Below are positions 45,806 to 56,699 of a stretch of 64,000 nt of DNA, piece by piece. The position numbers and the translations under genes were made by a program. Position 1 is the stretch's first letter. Each line of letters opens with the position of its first letter. Source of the DNA: Macrotis lagotis (lineage: Eukaryota > Chordata > Mammalia > Peramelemorphia > Peramelidae). The stretch lies in assembly GCF_037893015.1 (NCBI RefSeq), contig NC_133659.1, positions 9,998,521 to 10,062,520 of the forward strand, written 5' to 3'. The notes beneath the pieces are model-generated. The model ran no database searches. It worked only from the letters and a program-made list of their open reading frames with translations, and was not told where the DNA came from.

Positions 45806-46384
45806 CTAAGTTTATCAGAGGCAGATTTTAGAGCTAGACCTTACCTTCTATATACTCACTCAGACCTCTATCCACCAGTGATTGCCCTAGCTGCATAAAG
45901 GTTTAATTTAGTTGTGGCTGGCACACCTTATAAAGAGGCATTCTCCTGCTCCATGAAAGAAGGTTGTGCTTTCTTTTAGGTGGAAGTGAAGAGGAAAAAT
46001 GTAAACTCTGGTCACCCAGTGGTGAGGCAGATTCTGGAACCAACCCCAACTGGCTCCTGAATGGGGCATTTCCAGTGAGCCTGGATGCCTAAGAATTTCA
46101 CATGCTACTATTTGGGGACTGAACTTGTTCAATTGAATCACAGGCTTAAGAAAGTGGTAGAAAAATGGTAATAATGCAGATTTAACAAAATAAAATATGG
46201 GCATACATTTAGAGTTTGGGAGGGTTTTTTTTTTAATATTAATGAAATGTTTACCGACACACCACTGCCCTTGGGTCAGAGATTCTTACAAAATGACAGC
46301 TCCCACATGTTTAGGGGAACTTTTCTTCTGTGGAGGAGAAAGTCTTAATACTGAGAAAAACCAGTTATAGATTCATAACTAGCC
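45806..46384. other. Unique sequence
   Basis: No feature recognised. Confidence 0.5.
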
Positions 46385-46515
46385 TCATCCAGGCCAAGCC
46401 CTTCATTTTACAAATGACTTAGATCCCTTGCCCAAAGTCACCCAGGTGGAAGTAAGTGGCAGAGATTAAGCTGAAACCTGAGCCAGTGACTCTAAACCAG
46501 GAGCTTTGATGTGTG
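46385..46515 (-). mobile_element. MIR fragment
   Basis: CATTTTACAAATGACTTAG, TTGCCCAAAGTCACCCAGG and AAGTGGCAGAGATTAAGC. Confidence 0.65.
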
Positions 46516-46575
46516 TGATAATAATTAAGGTCCCTTCTGACTTCATATTTCATAGAATCTCAGCTGAATATTCTT

Positions 46576-46731
46576 TTTTTTTAGGTTTTTTGCAAGGCAA
46601 ATGGGGTTAAGTGACTTGCCCAAGGCCACACAGCTAGGTAATTATTAAGTGTCTGAGATCGGATTTGAACCCAGGTACTGCTGACTCCAAGGCCGGTGCT
46701 TTATCCACTGCGCCACCTAGCCGCCCCTATA
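46576..46731 (-). mobile_element. Marsupial tRNA-derived SINE
   Basis: TTTTTTGCAAGGCAAATGGG, CTAGGTAATTATTAAGTGTC, GGATTTGAACCCAGG, ATCCACTGCGCCACCTAGCC. Exact 15-bp target-site duplication CAGCTGAATATTCTT at 46561-46575 and 46732-46746. Confidence 0.95.
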
Positions 46732-46789
46732 CAGCTGAATATTCTTAATAATTCTGTTAGGGTAAATGATGAGCTCCCAGACTTTTGAA

Positions 46790-46980
46790 ATGTTCTCCTT
46801 CCTCCACTCTGACCAGTGACCTCTGAGGCTTCTTCAAGTTCCATCTAAAATCCAACCTTCTACAGGATGCCCTTAATTTCAGTGCCTTCCATCTTTTATC
46901 TTTTATATAACTTGTTTTATATAACTTATCTTTTATATAACTTATTTGTACATATTTACTTATTGCCTCTCCCATTATGA
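46790..46980 (+). mobile_element. L2 3' end with internal tandem repeat
   Basis: CTTCTTCAAGTTCCATCTAAA, ACCTTCTACAGGATGCCC, TAATTTCAGTGCCTTCCATC, then ATTTGTACATATTTACTTATTG. Inside, a unit like TTTTATATAACTT is tandemly repeated three times at about 46899-46943. Confidence 0.8.

Positions 46981-46982
<2 letters not shown>

Positions 46983-47051
<69 letters not shown>
46983..47051 (+). repeat. (TC)n microsatellite
   Basis: About 34 pure TC units, interrupting or ending the L2 3' end. Confidence 0.97.
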
Positions 47052-47056
<5 letters not shown>

Positions 47057-47679
47057 TCCCCCAATAGAAAGATGGATAGATATACATACATAGATCAATC
47101 TATCTGTACACAATCTTCCTTCATTGAGGAAGGACTATAGGTATGGATTAGTAAATGTATAGACTATCAGATATAATTAATGGGTTGGTCAATTTTGTTG
47201 AAATGGGGAAAAAATCCTTTGTTGCCATAAACAATATTGCACCTAACTCCTCTTCTAACAAGTATGCAATGCCTGGCATTGAAGACAGTCATTTTTCTTT
47301 GAAAGAATAAAGAAAACAACCAATGGAAAATCAAATATAAACCCTCCAAGGAACATCCCCTCAGGAGAGCAATGCACATTCACAGTCACTTCTAGGCCAG
47401 AATATGGAAGGTAACTTCTCATCTCCCTAGGGAATGATGTTTTCCCTAAAAATGACTGGAGGGGCATGGGGCTCTCCAAAGTTTCCTGTCTTTCTTAGTT
47501 GGTCACTTCAAGTGTTAATCTTTAGCTGTTTGCCAAGCTCTCCCTGGACAGGGAAGAAAACTGTTCAGCCTTCATACAAAATAGATTTCAGCAGTTCTAA
47601 AGATATGCTTGCTTCCATGTAGACATTATTCTCCTAAATCATCTCTTGGGGAAGAGGGATAATTGCATATATAGAGTTC
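47052..47679. other. Unique sequence
   Basis: No gene or named repeat. Confidence 0.5.
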
Positions 47680-47850
47680 TGTACAAGGAGATGGGAAGAC
47701 TTGGGTTCTGACACTTAATAGTTGTCTGACACATTAGTCAAGTCATTAAAATGCTCCATGCCTCAGTTTCCTCAGTTATAAAACAAAAGTAGTACCCCCT
47801 TGTTGTTAAGAGGTTCAGATGAGACAAGCCCTTGGAAGTTTTTATTAAGC
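47680..47850 (+). mobile_element. MIR
   Basis: GAAGACTTGGGTTCTGACAC, GACACATTAGTCAAGTCATT, GCCTCAGTTTCCTCAGTTAT, TTAAGAGGTTCAGATGAGAC. Confidence 0.7.
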
Positions 47851-47939
47851 CATCCTCAAGGGTAAGAGGGATAGCGATGAATGCTTAGAAAGCAGTCTCC
47901 AAAACTGGAAGCTTGAAAAGAATGTCAGGAAGAAGAATT

Positions 47940-48115
47940 TGCATATTTAAAGCCATATACATGTATGATGCATGTGCATACATATGGAAATGTGCATGTA
48001 GATATGTGAGATCATATATAGGTATGCCTGTATACATATGTAGATTGAGAGATTATAGCTATGTATTCATGTCATTATATGCAGGTATAAATAACATATA
48101 TGTGACACATGCCCA
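47940..48115 (+). repeat. TATG/CATG-rich low-complexity tract
   Basis: Alternating purine-pyrimidine words (ATACATATG, TGTGCATG, ATATATAGG) similar in kind to 16785-17225. Confidence 0.6.
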
Positions 48116-48349
48116 ATTCTTTCTGTAACCCATAATATCTGGAGCTCATCTTTGGTCTTATTCATATAGCAGTTATGTTACAAAGTACTCTACAAAATAC
48201 TTTGGGAAGAAGGTAGATACATTTTTCAATACTTAAGGATTTATGATTTCATTCATCTACCCAAACAGACCCTGGCTCCCATCTATCCCTAAAGAAGATA
48301 TAACAAGTTACAAGTAGGAAAAGAAAATCATTTGGTGGGCAAAGCTTTT
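48116..48349. other. Unique sequence
   Basis: No feature recognised. Confidence 0.5.
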
Positions 48350-48500
48350 TTCCCTCTAAGGACACCTTTCATCTAGACTATCTTTAATCATCAGTAAAAT
48401 GGAAAGTATAATTGTACCCACTTCCCAGGGTTCTTGTGAGAATCAGTTAGGAAAGTGTGAAAGGTCCCTGGAAATACTAGTGTCAGAGAACTATCAGTTT
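48350..48500 (+). mobile_element. MIR 3' part
   Basis: TCATCAGTAAAATGGAAAGTA, CTTCCCAGGGTTCTTGTGAG, GTCCCTGGAAATACTAGTGTC, leading into the TCA repeat. Confidence 0.65.
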
Positions 48501-48540
48501 TCATCATCATCATCGTCATCATCATCATCATCATTATCAT
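48500..48540 (+). repeat. (TCA)n microsatellite
   Basis: About 13 TCA units with one TCG and one TTA interruption, at the 3' end of a MIR. Confidence 0.95.
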
Positions 48541-49164
48541 TCAACAGTTGAAAGGCATTTCTTAATCTCTCTCTAGGTTCAAGAGACCTGGAGAAGATGA
48601 AAGATGGGGACTAAAAAAGACAAAAACAGACTCCCCCCCTTTCTTATGCAAACTCATATAAACACAGGTAGAGAGAGAAATGGAGTTGAAAATAAAATAG
48701 TATATGGTTAATTGGGGGGGGGGATTCTCAAAGGAAAGCTCATCTCTCTTTTTCCTAAGACAAGGAAAATGGGGAAAACTTTTTGTAGAAGGTTTTGAGC
48801 AGAGTATTTCTGGTTTTGCATCATGATATATTGGTTTTATACTGTATTATATTATGCATAATAAGATAATTACATGATAATATATGTCTACTTAGTAGCA
48901 TCCTTTGAAAGTAAGCTCGGTGGGAGTGGAGGTGATTTTCGTCCTTTATTGAGCCCACTGATAAAACAGTGAGCTCTTAAGAAATGCTTGTTGATTGGTT
49001 TCAATCATCCCTGAAGGACAGATACAGCCAGTGCTTTTCCAGACTAGAAATAAAAATAATAATGTGTATTTCTATGGTAAAAGTTCTACAAAACACCACA
49101 AAGTTACCCTTTGAAATGATTTCATCCAAGAATTATAATGCCAAGTTTACAGACTGAGACTCGG
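48541..49164. other. Unique sequence
   Basis: A G10 run at 48714-48723 and an L2/MIR-like tail at about 48905-49000. No gene. Confidence 0.5.
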
Positions 49165-49290
49165 AAAAGGTTGTGACATTGACAACATGAGTTTGAATTC
49201 TGCCTTCAATACACACTCTGTGCCTAATCCCAAGGAAGTCATTTATCCTCTCTACCCCTCAATTTGAGTATCTGTAAAATCAGGAAGCGA
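49165..49290 (+). mobile_element. MIR fragment
   Basis: GTTTGAATTCTGCCTTCAATAC, CAAGGAAGTCATTTATCC, GAGTATCTGTAAAATCAGG. Confidence 0.6.
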
Positions 49291-49794
49291 AGGACAGCTC
49301 TAAGGACCCTTCCAACTCTGAAGCTAGAGGTCCTGGGATCCCAGTCAGAAAATGCCCTTTCAAAGCTCTCAGCCAAATTATCCTGGGTCCAAAGCTCACA
49401 CACTCCCACTGCACCAGGCTTCCTCTCTGACCTTGCTGACTCTGAGTTTACTGGGCACAGCCTTCAAGGACCCAGACACAAGTGGTATGCTCATTATATC
49501 TGTCCATGATAAAGCTGGGAAGGAAAGCTAACACTGTGCATGATGGTCAGGATCCAAAATGATCTTGACAGGCTGGACACAAAATAGACAGAAGCTTGTG
49601 AAGTATGTGCTCTGCCACCTGGCTATCAAAAACCAGCTCCAGAAGTACCAGATAAGGGAAACCCATCAGAGAGCAGTTTGTCTGAGAAAGATCTGGGGAT
49701 TTTAATGGACAGAAAACTCCATAAGAGTCAACCTTGGAATGTGACAACTATAAAAGTTAATTTGATTATGAGCTAAATTAAGAGGAACTGGACC

Positions 49795-49976
49795 ATTGCC
49801 AGTCTTCTTGATTTTTGTCTTGTCACTGGACTCCAATGACTCTGGAGGAGAGAGTGAGGCTGATGCCTTTGGGCAACTCTACCTCATTGAAATCCAATTC
49901 ACTCCAGTCAAGATACCATCTTTGTAGTATCAGCCATCCTCTTCACAAAGAATGGACAAAGAACAACAAACATAGT
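49795..49976 (+). mobile_element. RTE-tailed composite SINE nested in L3/CR1
   Basis: Plus-oriented 3' part of the family at 12375: CACTGGACTCCAATGACTC, TGGAGGAGAGAGTGAGGC, TTGAAATCCAATTCACTCC, CAAAGAATGGACAAAGAACA. The tRNA-derived head is missing. Confidence 0.75.
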
Positions 49977-50129
49977 AAAAGGGACTTAGCTTCCAGGAAG
50001 AGGGGGGTGAGAGTTACATTGAACTCTTCCCCCATCAGGCCCCATCAGACCCTATTGGTTCTGGGCATTGCTGTTTAATGAGAATATTAATAACCTAGAG
50101 AGTATCCAGAGGATGGCAATTAGGATAGT

Positions 50130-50430
50130 GAAAAATCTTGAACTAGGTAGCACAGAAGATAGAGCACTGAGCCTCGCATCAGAAGGCCTACATTCAAATT
50201 CAGTCTTAGATACTTCCTAATTGTGTGACCCTTGGGCAAGTCACTTAACCTCAGTTTGTTTCGGTTTACTCAACTGCAAAAAAAGGAACATTAATAGCAC
50301 CTACATCCAGAGATTATGTGAGAAGAAAATGATATAAAATTTGTAAATTGCTTCCCACAGTTTTGCCATATACTAGGTATTTACAAGATGCTTCTTCTTT
50401 CCCCTTCCCTCAGCTGATAGAACCTGGTAA
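50130..50430 (+). mobile_element. MIR nested in L3/CR1
   Basis: TAGGTAGCACAGAAGATAGAG, CATTCAAATTCAGTCTTAG, CTTGGGCAAGTCACTTAACC, ACATTAATAGCACCTACATCC, ATACTAGGTATTTACAAG. Confidence 0.75.
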
Positions 50431-50810
50431 TGGTTGGGTTAGAGAAGGGAAGATTCTGGGGATGGAGACCTGACTTTGGTTCAAAGACAGAACCAGGAGT
50501 GATGGGTGAAAGTTACATGGAGACAAAACTTGTTCATGAAAACTTTCCCAAAGTAGAAAGGAAGCCTCCAAAAATGGTGGGTCCTCCCTTCTTGGAGGTT
50601 TTCAAGCAGTCTCAGATGTGTTATAAGCTGGAACAGTTGAATCCAACTCTCAAATTTTATGATTCTGTAATTGTGGGATTCTATGGCTTGCTCCATGCTG
50701 TACTAAGGAATCAGAGTAAGCCTTTCCAGAGGGGAGCATATGTCACATCACACCAACGCTCCATTTGGATCTTTGAACTTATCGGTTCAGAAGTTCTCTC
50801 TAGGAGTGCT

Positions 50811-50961
50811 TTTTTTTCTTTCTTTTTTTTTGCAAGGCAATGGTGTTAAGTGACTTGTCCAAGGTCAGACAGTTATGTAATTGAGTGTCTGAGGCCAAAT
50901 TTGAACTCAGGTCCTCCTGACTCCAGGGCCGGTGCTCTATCCACTGTGCCACCTAGCTGAA
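50811..50961 (-). mobile_element. Marsupial tRNA-derived SINE
   Basis: TTTTTTGCAAGGCAATGGTG, GAGTGTCTGAGGCCAAATTTG, ATCCACTGTGCCACCTAGC. Near-perfect flanking repeats CTCTAGGAGTGCT (50798) and CTCTAGCAGTGCT (50962). Confidence 0.9.
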
Positions 50962-50974
50962 CTCTAGCAGTGCT

Positions 50975-51734
50975 GATTACAACCCTTCCATTTCCAACTA
51001 TCCTATTAACATCCTTCTGTCCATGTCCTCCCATAAGTTCACTGTAGGGGATCCACCCAACATGCCGAAATCCTTCACTTATTCCTCACATTACAAAATT
51101 GGAAGAGGAGCAAGGAGGAACCTTGACTGATCTGCCGTCCTTCATTCTTGCCATAGAAATAGCTCTTCCTATCAGACAATCCCCTGATATCTTTTGCTCC
51201 TGTTCTTTGTCAAAGTTCTTTATGCATCCCATGAAAAGAGGGATTACCTACATAACAGTGGGTCTTTCACCTCTCTTGTATTATCAGTTGACATTGTGCT
51301 ATAGTACCAAATGCCAGAACTTTGCTGACCCTGCTGAAGAATCTAATCAAAGCCTGTGGCCTGTCCAACTGCACAGGAAAGACCAAACAGGTGATCAATG
51401 TCTACTGCCCAGGTTTTAACATGAATTTGGATGGACACATCCAATAGTGTGTATTTCAGAGACAGATACAAATCAAAAATGAGCTGGGCCCAGACTTGAG
51501 CAGAAGGAAGAGGAGAAAGGACTGGACTACTTTTAAGAAAGTGCAAGTGTCCTTGATTGACCTGGAGTCCTTTATGAAGGCAAAGGTCTTTTTTAATATG
51601 AACACACTATCTGAATTGTTATATGGCAAGAAGACATGGAATATTCATCTGCCCCTGAAGAAGTAAAAATAAATATCACTCGGAGGTGTACAGATACTCT
51701 TCAAAAATCATTATAGATCTCTTTTCTATACTAC
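50975..51734. other. Unique sequence
   Basis: No gene or named repeat recognised. Confidence 0.5.
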
Positions 51735-51980
51735 TAGTCAGCTAGATGGCACAATAAATAGAGCTTTGAGTCGGGAATCAGGAAGATAAGAGTTTAAACC
51801 CAATCTCAAATACTTGCTAGCTTTGTGATCCTAGAAAATCACTTAATTTCTGTTGGCTCCATTCATAAAATTCATCCATAAAATTAGAATAATAATTTCC
51901 TCTACTTCCCAAGTTTGCTTTTAAGATCCACTTAGATATTTATGAAATGTTTTACAAATCTTAAAGCACTATATTGATAG
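51735..51980 (+). mobile_element. MIR, nearly full length
   Basis: GTCAGCTAGATGGCACAATAAA, AGAGTTTAAACCCAATCTC, GTGATCCTAGAAAATCACTTA, GAAATGTTTTACAAATCTTAAA. Confidence 0.75.
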
Positions 51981-51981
51981 C

Positions 51982-52048
51982 TTGCAGCAGCAGCAGCAGC
52001 ACCACCAGCACCAGCACTACCACCACCATCATCATCATATCATCGTCA
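51982..52048 (+). repeat. (CAG)n/(CAC)n/(CAT)n trinucleotide tract
   Basis: Six GCA units, then CAC/CAG, CTAC and CATCAT units; located at a MIR 3' end. Confidence 0.85.
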
Positions 52049-52129
52049 TATGCATACAGTTGGACTGCAGTTCTTGGAGTCCATATTTTGACTAAGTAGC
52101 CAATGTATTCTACTTCTTCTAGCCCTCTG

Positions 52130-52610
52130 CTCAACTGAATTAATCCAACATTAAGCATTCGGCCACACTTGTCAGCTGTTATTTTTCTGCTAATGTTAAT
52201 AATTCAAGTTCCACATTGTTCATTTTTTAATATTACTGACAATCCAAAGATGACACAATTCCTGTAAATCTTAATTGTTCACACATATTCAACATAAAAT
52301 TAACAGAGCCGCAGGAAGAGAGCTTTCTCCAGGCATCAATCAGGTAGCACTACTAACATATTTATTGTGTTAATTCACTTGCATGCTCTTCTCCTGACCT
52401 GCCCCTCAACACATTCTCATCTTACCTGAAACTACTGACATACATTATTTCAGTCACGTCTCTTTCATAATTGACTTGGGTTTGATAATCACTCTCCTTT
52501 TCACAATTAGGTAAATATTTTCTTCCTTTCTTTCACCATCTGGGGGCTATCTGCATTTTCCTGTCATTTATAATTAGCAAAAGCAGAAGAACTATAGGGT
52601 ATTACTTTAA
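52130..52610. promoter_or_regulatory. Candidate conserved non-coding element
   Basis: Unique, AT-rich, without recognised repeats, carrying many homeodomain-like TAAT/ATTA words (52140, 52190, 52235, 52270, 52360) beside CAGCTG at 52175. Constraint is a guess pending alignment. Confidence 0.25.
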
Positions 52611-52619
52611 ATGAAAAGA

Positions 52620-52765
52620 ACCTAAAATGAGATCCAGGAGGTCTGAGCTCATCTCAGTTCTGTCATGAGCTATGTGCCCTTAGGAAAATAATATGACTTC
52701 TTTGTACCTCAGTTTCCTTATCCATTAAATCGACATATGCCAAAAATAGGTCTCAGGCAGAATAA
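52620..52765 (+). mobile_element. MIR
   Basis: TGAGCTATGTGCCCTTAGG, TGTACCTCAGTTTCCTTATC, CATTAAATCGACATATGCC. Confidence 0.65.
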
Positions 52766-52789
52766 ATAGGTCAAAGAAGAAATGCCTTT

Positions 52790-53110
52790 GGAAAAAGCCA
52801 GAGGAAGTTTTTCAGTTGGCACAAAACTGGAAGGGGCAGCAAATACACTGGATGATGGCAGCATCAGGATATGAAATGCCCTTAACCTGCTAGAACATTG
52901 GGCTGGATCAAATAAGATGAAATTTATTATGGATCAATATAAAGTCAAACACTTGGGCTCAAAAAGTGAGCATCACAATTCCAAGACAGAGCTTTCTAAA
53001 AATAATCTTAGGGTTTTAGTAAAGAAAATGTTTCCCTAAAAGTTGAAGGGACTACCTCAGGAGCCAAGGAGTCATTCGCCCTGGGGATCTTCTTAAAGGA
53101 TGAGGATGGA
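52790..53110 (+). mobile_element. L3/CR1 LINE fragment
   Basis: CACAAAACTGGAAGGGGCAGC, TACACTGGATGATGGCAGC, GAACATTGGGCTGGATCAAA, TAAGATGAAATTTATTATGG, ACACTTGGGCTCAAAAAG, TTAGGGTTTTAGTAAAG. Frames destroyed. Confidence 0.8.
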
Positions 53111-53359
53111 CTGACTGTCCAAACAATTGGTTGTATTTATTTGGTCTGTTCACCTGTGATATTAGAAATGGGTCATTCTCCTCTGCAGTGGAAGCTAAAA
53201 TCACATTTAAAACATGTAGAATTGCATGTCAAATGCACAATGAACTAGACCTAAATTTTAATAGATGGGAAAAAAGGAGGTTGGATTGATTACATGTGAG
53301 CTATTTGGAAGAGTTTTCAATGTAATCCACAATGACCCAAACTGGGTCTAACTATTCAT
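53111..53359. other. Unique sequence
   Basis: No feature recognised. Confidence 0.5.
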
Positions 53360-53580
53360 GCAGGAAAAACCAGGAGATACAAAATATCTCATACCTTTCC
53401 TAACTGTGTAACCCCAGGCAAGTTGTTTCCCCTCTATCTCCCTCAGTTTCCTCATCTGTAAAATGGGTTAATAATAGCACCTAATTTCCCAGGAGTGAGG
53501 ATACAATGGGGTTATAATTGTTAAGAGCTTTGCCTAGTGCTTTTCATATAGCAGGCACTATATAAATTATATTACTGTTA
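53360..53580 (+). mobile_element. MIR, nearly full length
   Basis: CTGTGTAACCCCAGGCAAG, CTCAGTTTCCTCATCTGTAA, AATGGGTTAATAATAGCACC, TTATAATTGTTAAGAGC, CATATAGCAGGCACTATATA. Confidence 0.85.
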
Positions 53581-53763
53581 AATCAAGTTACCAGCTCTTC
53601 ACCATGCATGCCCAACTTTCAACTGGTCAAAGACCTGATACTTCCAATTGGGCTGTTTCAAGCTATATGGTATTTTTCAGGTACATGTGCCATATAACTT
53701 TTCAAAATTAATGCAAATAAGTATTAAATTGACATTTTAAATACACATAGAGATATAGATTTT

Positions 53764-53765
<2 letters not shown>

Positions 53766-53814
<49 letters not shown>
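53766..53814 (+). repeat. (AT)n microsatellite
   Basis: About 24 AT units with one central TAC interruption; self-complementary and able to form a hairpin. Confidence 0.95.
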
Positions 53815-53834
53815 GTTTTTAAACACATCTCCAT

Positions 53835-54090
53835 CACTGTAGTGAATGATGCATTGGATTCATAATCAGGAAGACCTGGGTTCAAATTCTGCCTCTGGTG
53901 CTTTCTTTCTATGTGACCACTTAACCTTTCTAAGCTTCTAAGTGAGGATAAATAATATTTGGAGTACTGACCTCACATGACTTCTGTTTCTTCACCTGTA
54001 AAGTGAGGATATTTGTAGGATGACTGTGGTGGGACAACTGAGATGATATTTGGAAAGTACTTGACAAACTTTAAAGGAGTTATATAAAGC
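53835..54090 (+). mobile_element. MIR, nearly full length
   Basis: GATGCATTGGATTCATAATC, CTGGGTTCAAATTCTGCC, TATGTGACCACTTAACCTTTC, TTTCTTCACCTGTAAAGTG, CAACTGAGATGATATTTGG. Confidence 0.8.
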
Positions 54091-54845
54091 ATCACATTTT
54101 TTATGCAACCTCCCCCCCCAAAAAAAAGGCAAAACAAAACTGATGAACAAACATTTTGAGAGGAAAGAATTGTGTTCTGTCTTCTGTGCCTAAGACCCAC
54201 CTAACCATTTCACTCTGCCCACTAAACTAATATGGTGCTTTTAACAATTTATTCTTTATATCAAATGTTCAAATTTCCTAATAACTCTCTGGATATCTTT
54301 CAAGAATTCTATTTCCTTGTCTGATATCTGATAAGAGACAAGTTCCCTATTAATTCTACACAGAAAAATATGTGTTATCATTCATAAGGTTTGAGATTAA
54401 GGGAACACTTTGAGGGTTTTTGTGAAAAACTGAAAACAAATGTCAAAATGATTTGATATGCTTCAAAATCAATAATAAATTCAATGCGAAACAAGAAAAG
54501 GCTTCAAACCATGTAATACTAGGCTAATTAGAAATTTGATGAACAAACCTAAAGGCATTCAAATGTACTCTGAAAGGTTGTTTCAAAAATAACCAATTCA
54601 TTATCTTCTTAAATTTGTAAATGTAAGAGTGAAAATAACACTTTTAATTAAAATCCTCAAGGACTGACAAAGACTATGGAAAGGTCCAAAAATTTAAAGA
54701 TCAAGGCTTGAAGTTTTGGGACTTAAGGAGATGAAAATATATATTCAATAATTGTATGATTTAACATTTGGTAAACTTATTAGCTGACAGTCATCTGCTG
54801 TACTGAACCAGTTGGGGCTAGTGGATTTGTGGGGGGTATGTGCTA
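54091..54845. other. Unique AT-rich sequence
   Basis: No gene or named repeat. Confidence 0.5.
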
Positions 54846-54849
54846 TAGC

Positions 54850-55205
54850 AGAAAAACATGGTTACACTTGGAATCAAGAGTCCTGGGTTCAAATTTCATC
54901 TTTGATGAAATTTCCATCTTTGGTATGGGAAAACTGTTTCCCTTTTCTAGGCTTCAGACTCTTCTCTAATTAAATGAAGGGATTAGAAGCAGTTATCTAA
55001 CTCTAAGGTTTCTTTCCCAATTCTAAATCCCAGGATAGGGTACAATTGATTCAAAAGTAGTTTAGGTCTGCAGTTCAAAACCCAGCTCCAGCGTTAAGAC
55101 CTACATGACCCTGGGCAAACCCTCACTCTTCCAGGCCTCAGGTTTCATCAATGAGGGGTTTGGACAAGATGGATTCTAAGGTTCCTTCTAGGGCAGATTG
55201 TTCTA
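54850..55205 (+). mobile_element. Two adjacent MIR copies
   Basis: First, 54850-55050: GAGTCCTGGGTTCAAATTTC, CTCTAATTAAATGAAGGG, CTAACTCTAAGGTTTCTTTCC. Second, 55060-55205: GCAGTTCAAAACCCAGCTCC, CATGACCCTGGGCAAACC, AGGTTCCTTCTAGGGCAG. Confidence 0.75.
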
Positions 55206-55695
55206 ATTCTTGGAATAGTGATCGGCAAGCTCCTCAAATTTCTGGGATTTCTGGACCAGAAATCACATCTGTAAAACCCATGTGATCATGTCTATACTGT
55301 TATAGCCATGACTGTGGAAGGCTGGGAGTTTTCTCCCTACCTCAGGTAAGCACAAAATGGCCCAGATAATATAAATGAATCAATCTATTAAAATTGTGTT
55401 CACTGCGCTTAAAGGTCCTTGATCTTTTTGAGAGGAGTAGAGAGCTTTGATCATTCCATGCTACACAGTAAATAGCTTGAGAACAAAAGCATCAGAAATA
55501 GCTCACGACCCACACATGAAACAGCAAACTGTTTTAAAATGGTCCAGGAGCAGGTCAATTCAATAGGAGAACTCCAACCAGGGTCTGGCTCCTGAGAGGG
55601 AAGAATTTGGGAGGAGTTTCTGTATCTTTTTATCCTTAGACATTATTCCCCTGGGTGACCACTGGAGTCTGAAGATGCTAAAGGACAATCAGAGG
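55206..55695. other. Unique sequence
   Basis: No feature recognised. Confidence 0.5.
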
Positions 55696-55699
55696 TCCT

Positions 55700-55805
55700 C
55701 CAAGGGTGAAGGAAACTGAGGCAAACAGAGATTAAGTGACTAGACCAGGGACACCCAACCAGTATGTATCAGTGGCAGGATTCACATTCAGACCAGCCTC
55801 CTGTC
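55700..55805 (-). mobile_element. MIR fragment
   Basis: GAAGGAAACTGAGGCAAACAG, TTAAGTGACTAGACCAGGG, GTGGCAGGATTCACATTCAG. Confidence 0.7.
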
Positions 55806-56699
55806 ATGAGCTGAACTGCATTCTGTGCTCAGATGGAATGCTCTTAGGTCTTCCAAAAAAGCGCAATTCCTCTGTCGCCATGACAGGTGTTGTGTTTCTT
55901 TGCTGGGGACTGGCTCCCAGGTGTTTACGATGGAGTGCCTGGCTTAAGGAAAAGTCTTGCTGATGAGATTCGTTAGGTCCTTCCTCCCCTCTCCCCAAAG
56001 CCTATGCTCTAGTGTCACAGCTTCGAGGCCCAGGCCCCATGTGGGAAGGGGCCGGAGGTGGTTCGTTTAACAGAAAACACTCATTCCTCCTCGTAGGGCC
56101 CGAAGCGCTGCAGGGCGGCCTCAGCCCCGGCCAGCTCCTCTGGGGGGTGCGCCACCAGCCGCGCCCGGCCTCCCAGCACTGGGGAGGGGGCGCCCCGGGC
56201 GAGGCGCCTTCCCCGGGGGCACAGGCCGCTGCCCTTCTGCCCAGCCCCGTGCTCGGGGCCCGGAGCCGCGTGTCGGGGACACCCCAGACCCCGCTGTCCT
56301 CGCCCGCGGGCAGTGCGCACAACGCCCGGTCCATACCGTTGCTTCTCCTTTAGCCCGGGGCCCGCCGGCCGGGGGGTCCGCGTGGGCTGGGCCAGGGAGG
56401 CTGCGCCCCTCCGTCTGCTCGTGCCCCCGGGGCCGCCCCGGCCCGGTCTGGTGCGCACGGGCCGGCGTCCCGGGCGGCCCCGGGCCCCCTTCCCTGCTCC
56501 CCGGGGCTTCGGGGGGCCCCTCAGCGGCCGACCCCGTGCCCCGCCGCCCCTCGGCCCCCGGGCCCGGCAGGCCGGCGAGTCCGTCCAGGAGCCCCGGGCC
56601 CGCCGTGTCCGCCTGCCCCGCCGCCCGCGGCGGCCCAGGGGCTCGGAGGGGCCGGGGGGCGCCTGGGCCGGGGGGCGCGTCCTCGGGAGCGGAAGCCCC

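Larger units (their letters stand above)
49510..50695 (+). mobile_element. L3/CR1 LINE 3' region with two nested SINEs
   Basis: Segments in order: AAAGCTGGGAAGGAAAGCTAA, GATCTTGACAGGCTGGACA, TCTGAGAAAGATCTGGGG, then after a SINE GACTTAGCTTCCAGGAAG and GTATCCAGAGGATGGC, then after a MIR AGAACCAGGAGTGATGGGTG, CTTCTTGGAGGTTTTCAAG and a TTATGATTCTGT end. This is L3/CR1 3'-end order. Confidence 0.8.

Noticed and set aside
46757..47140. Frames with poly-ER or poly-LS
   Set aside because: Translation of the (TC)n microsatellite.
50430..50849. 139-codon plus-strand frame
   Set aside because: It is the L3/CR1 3' end running into a SINE; no protein features.
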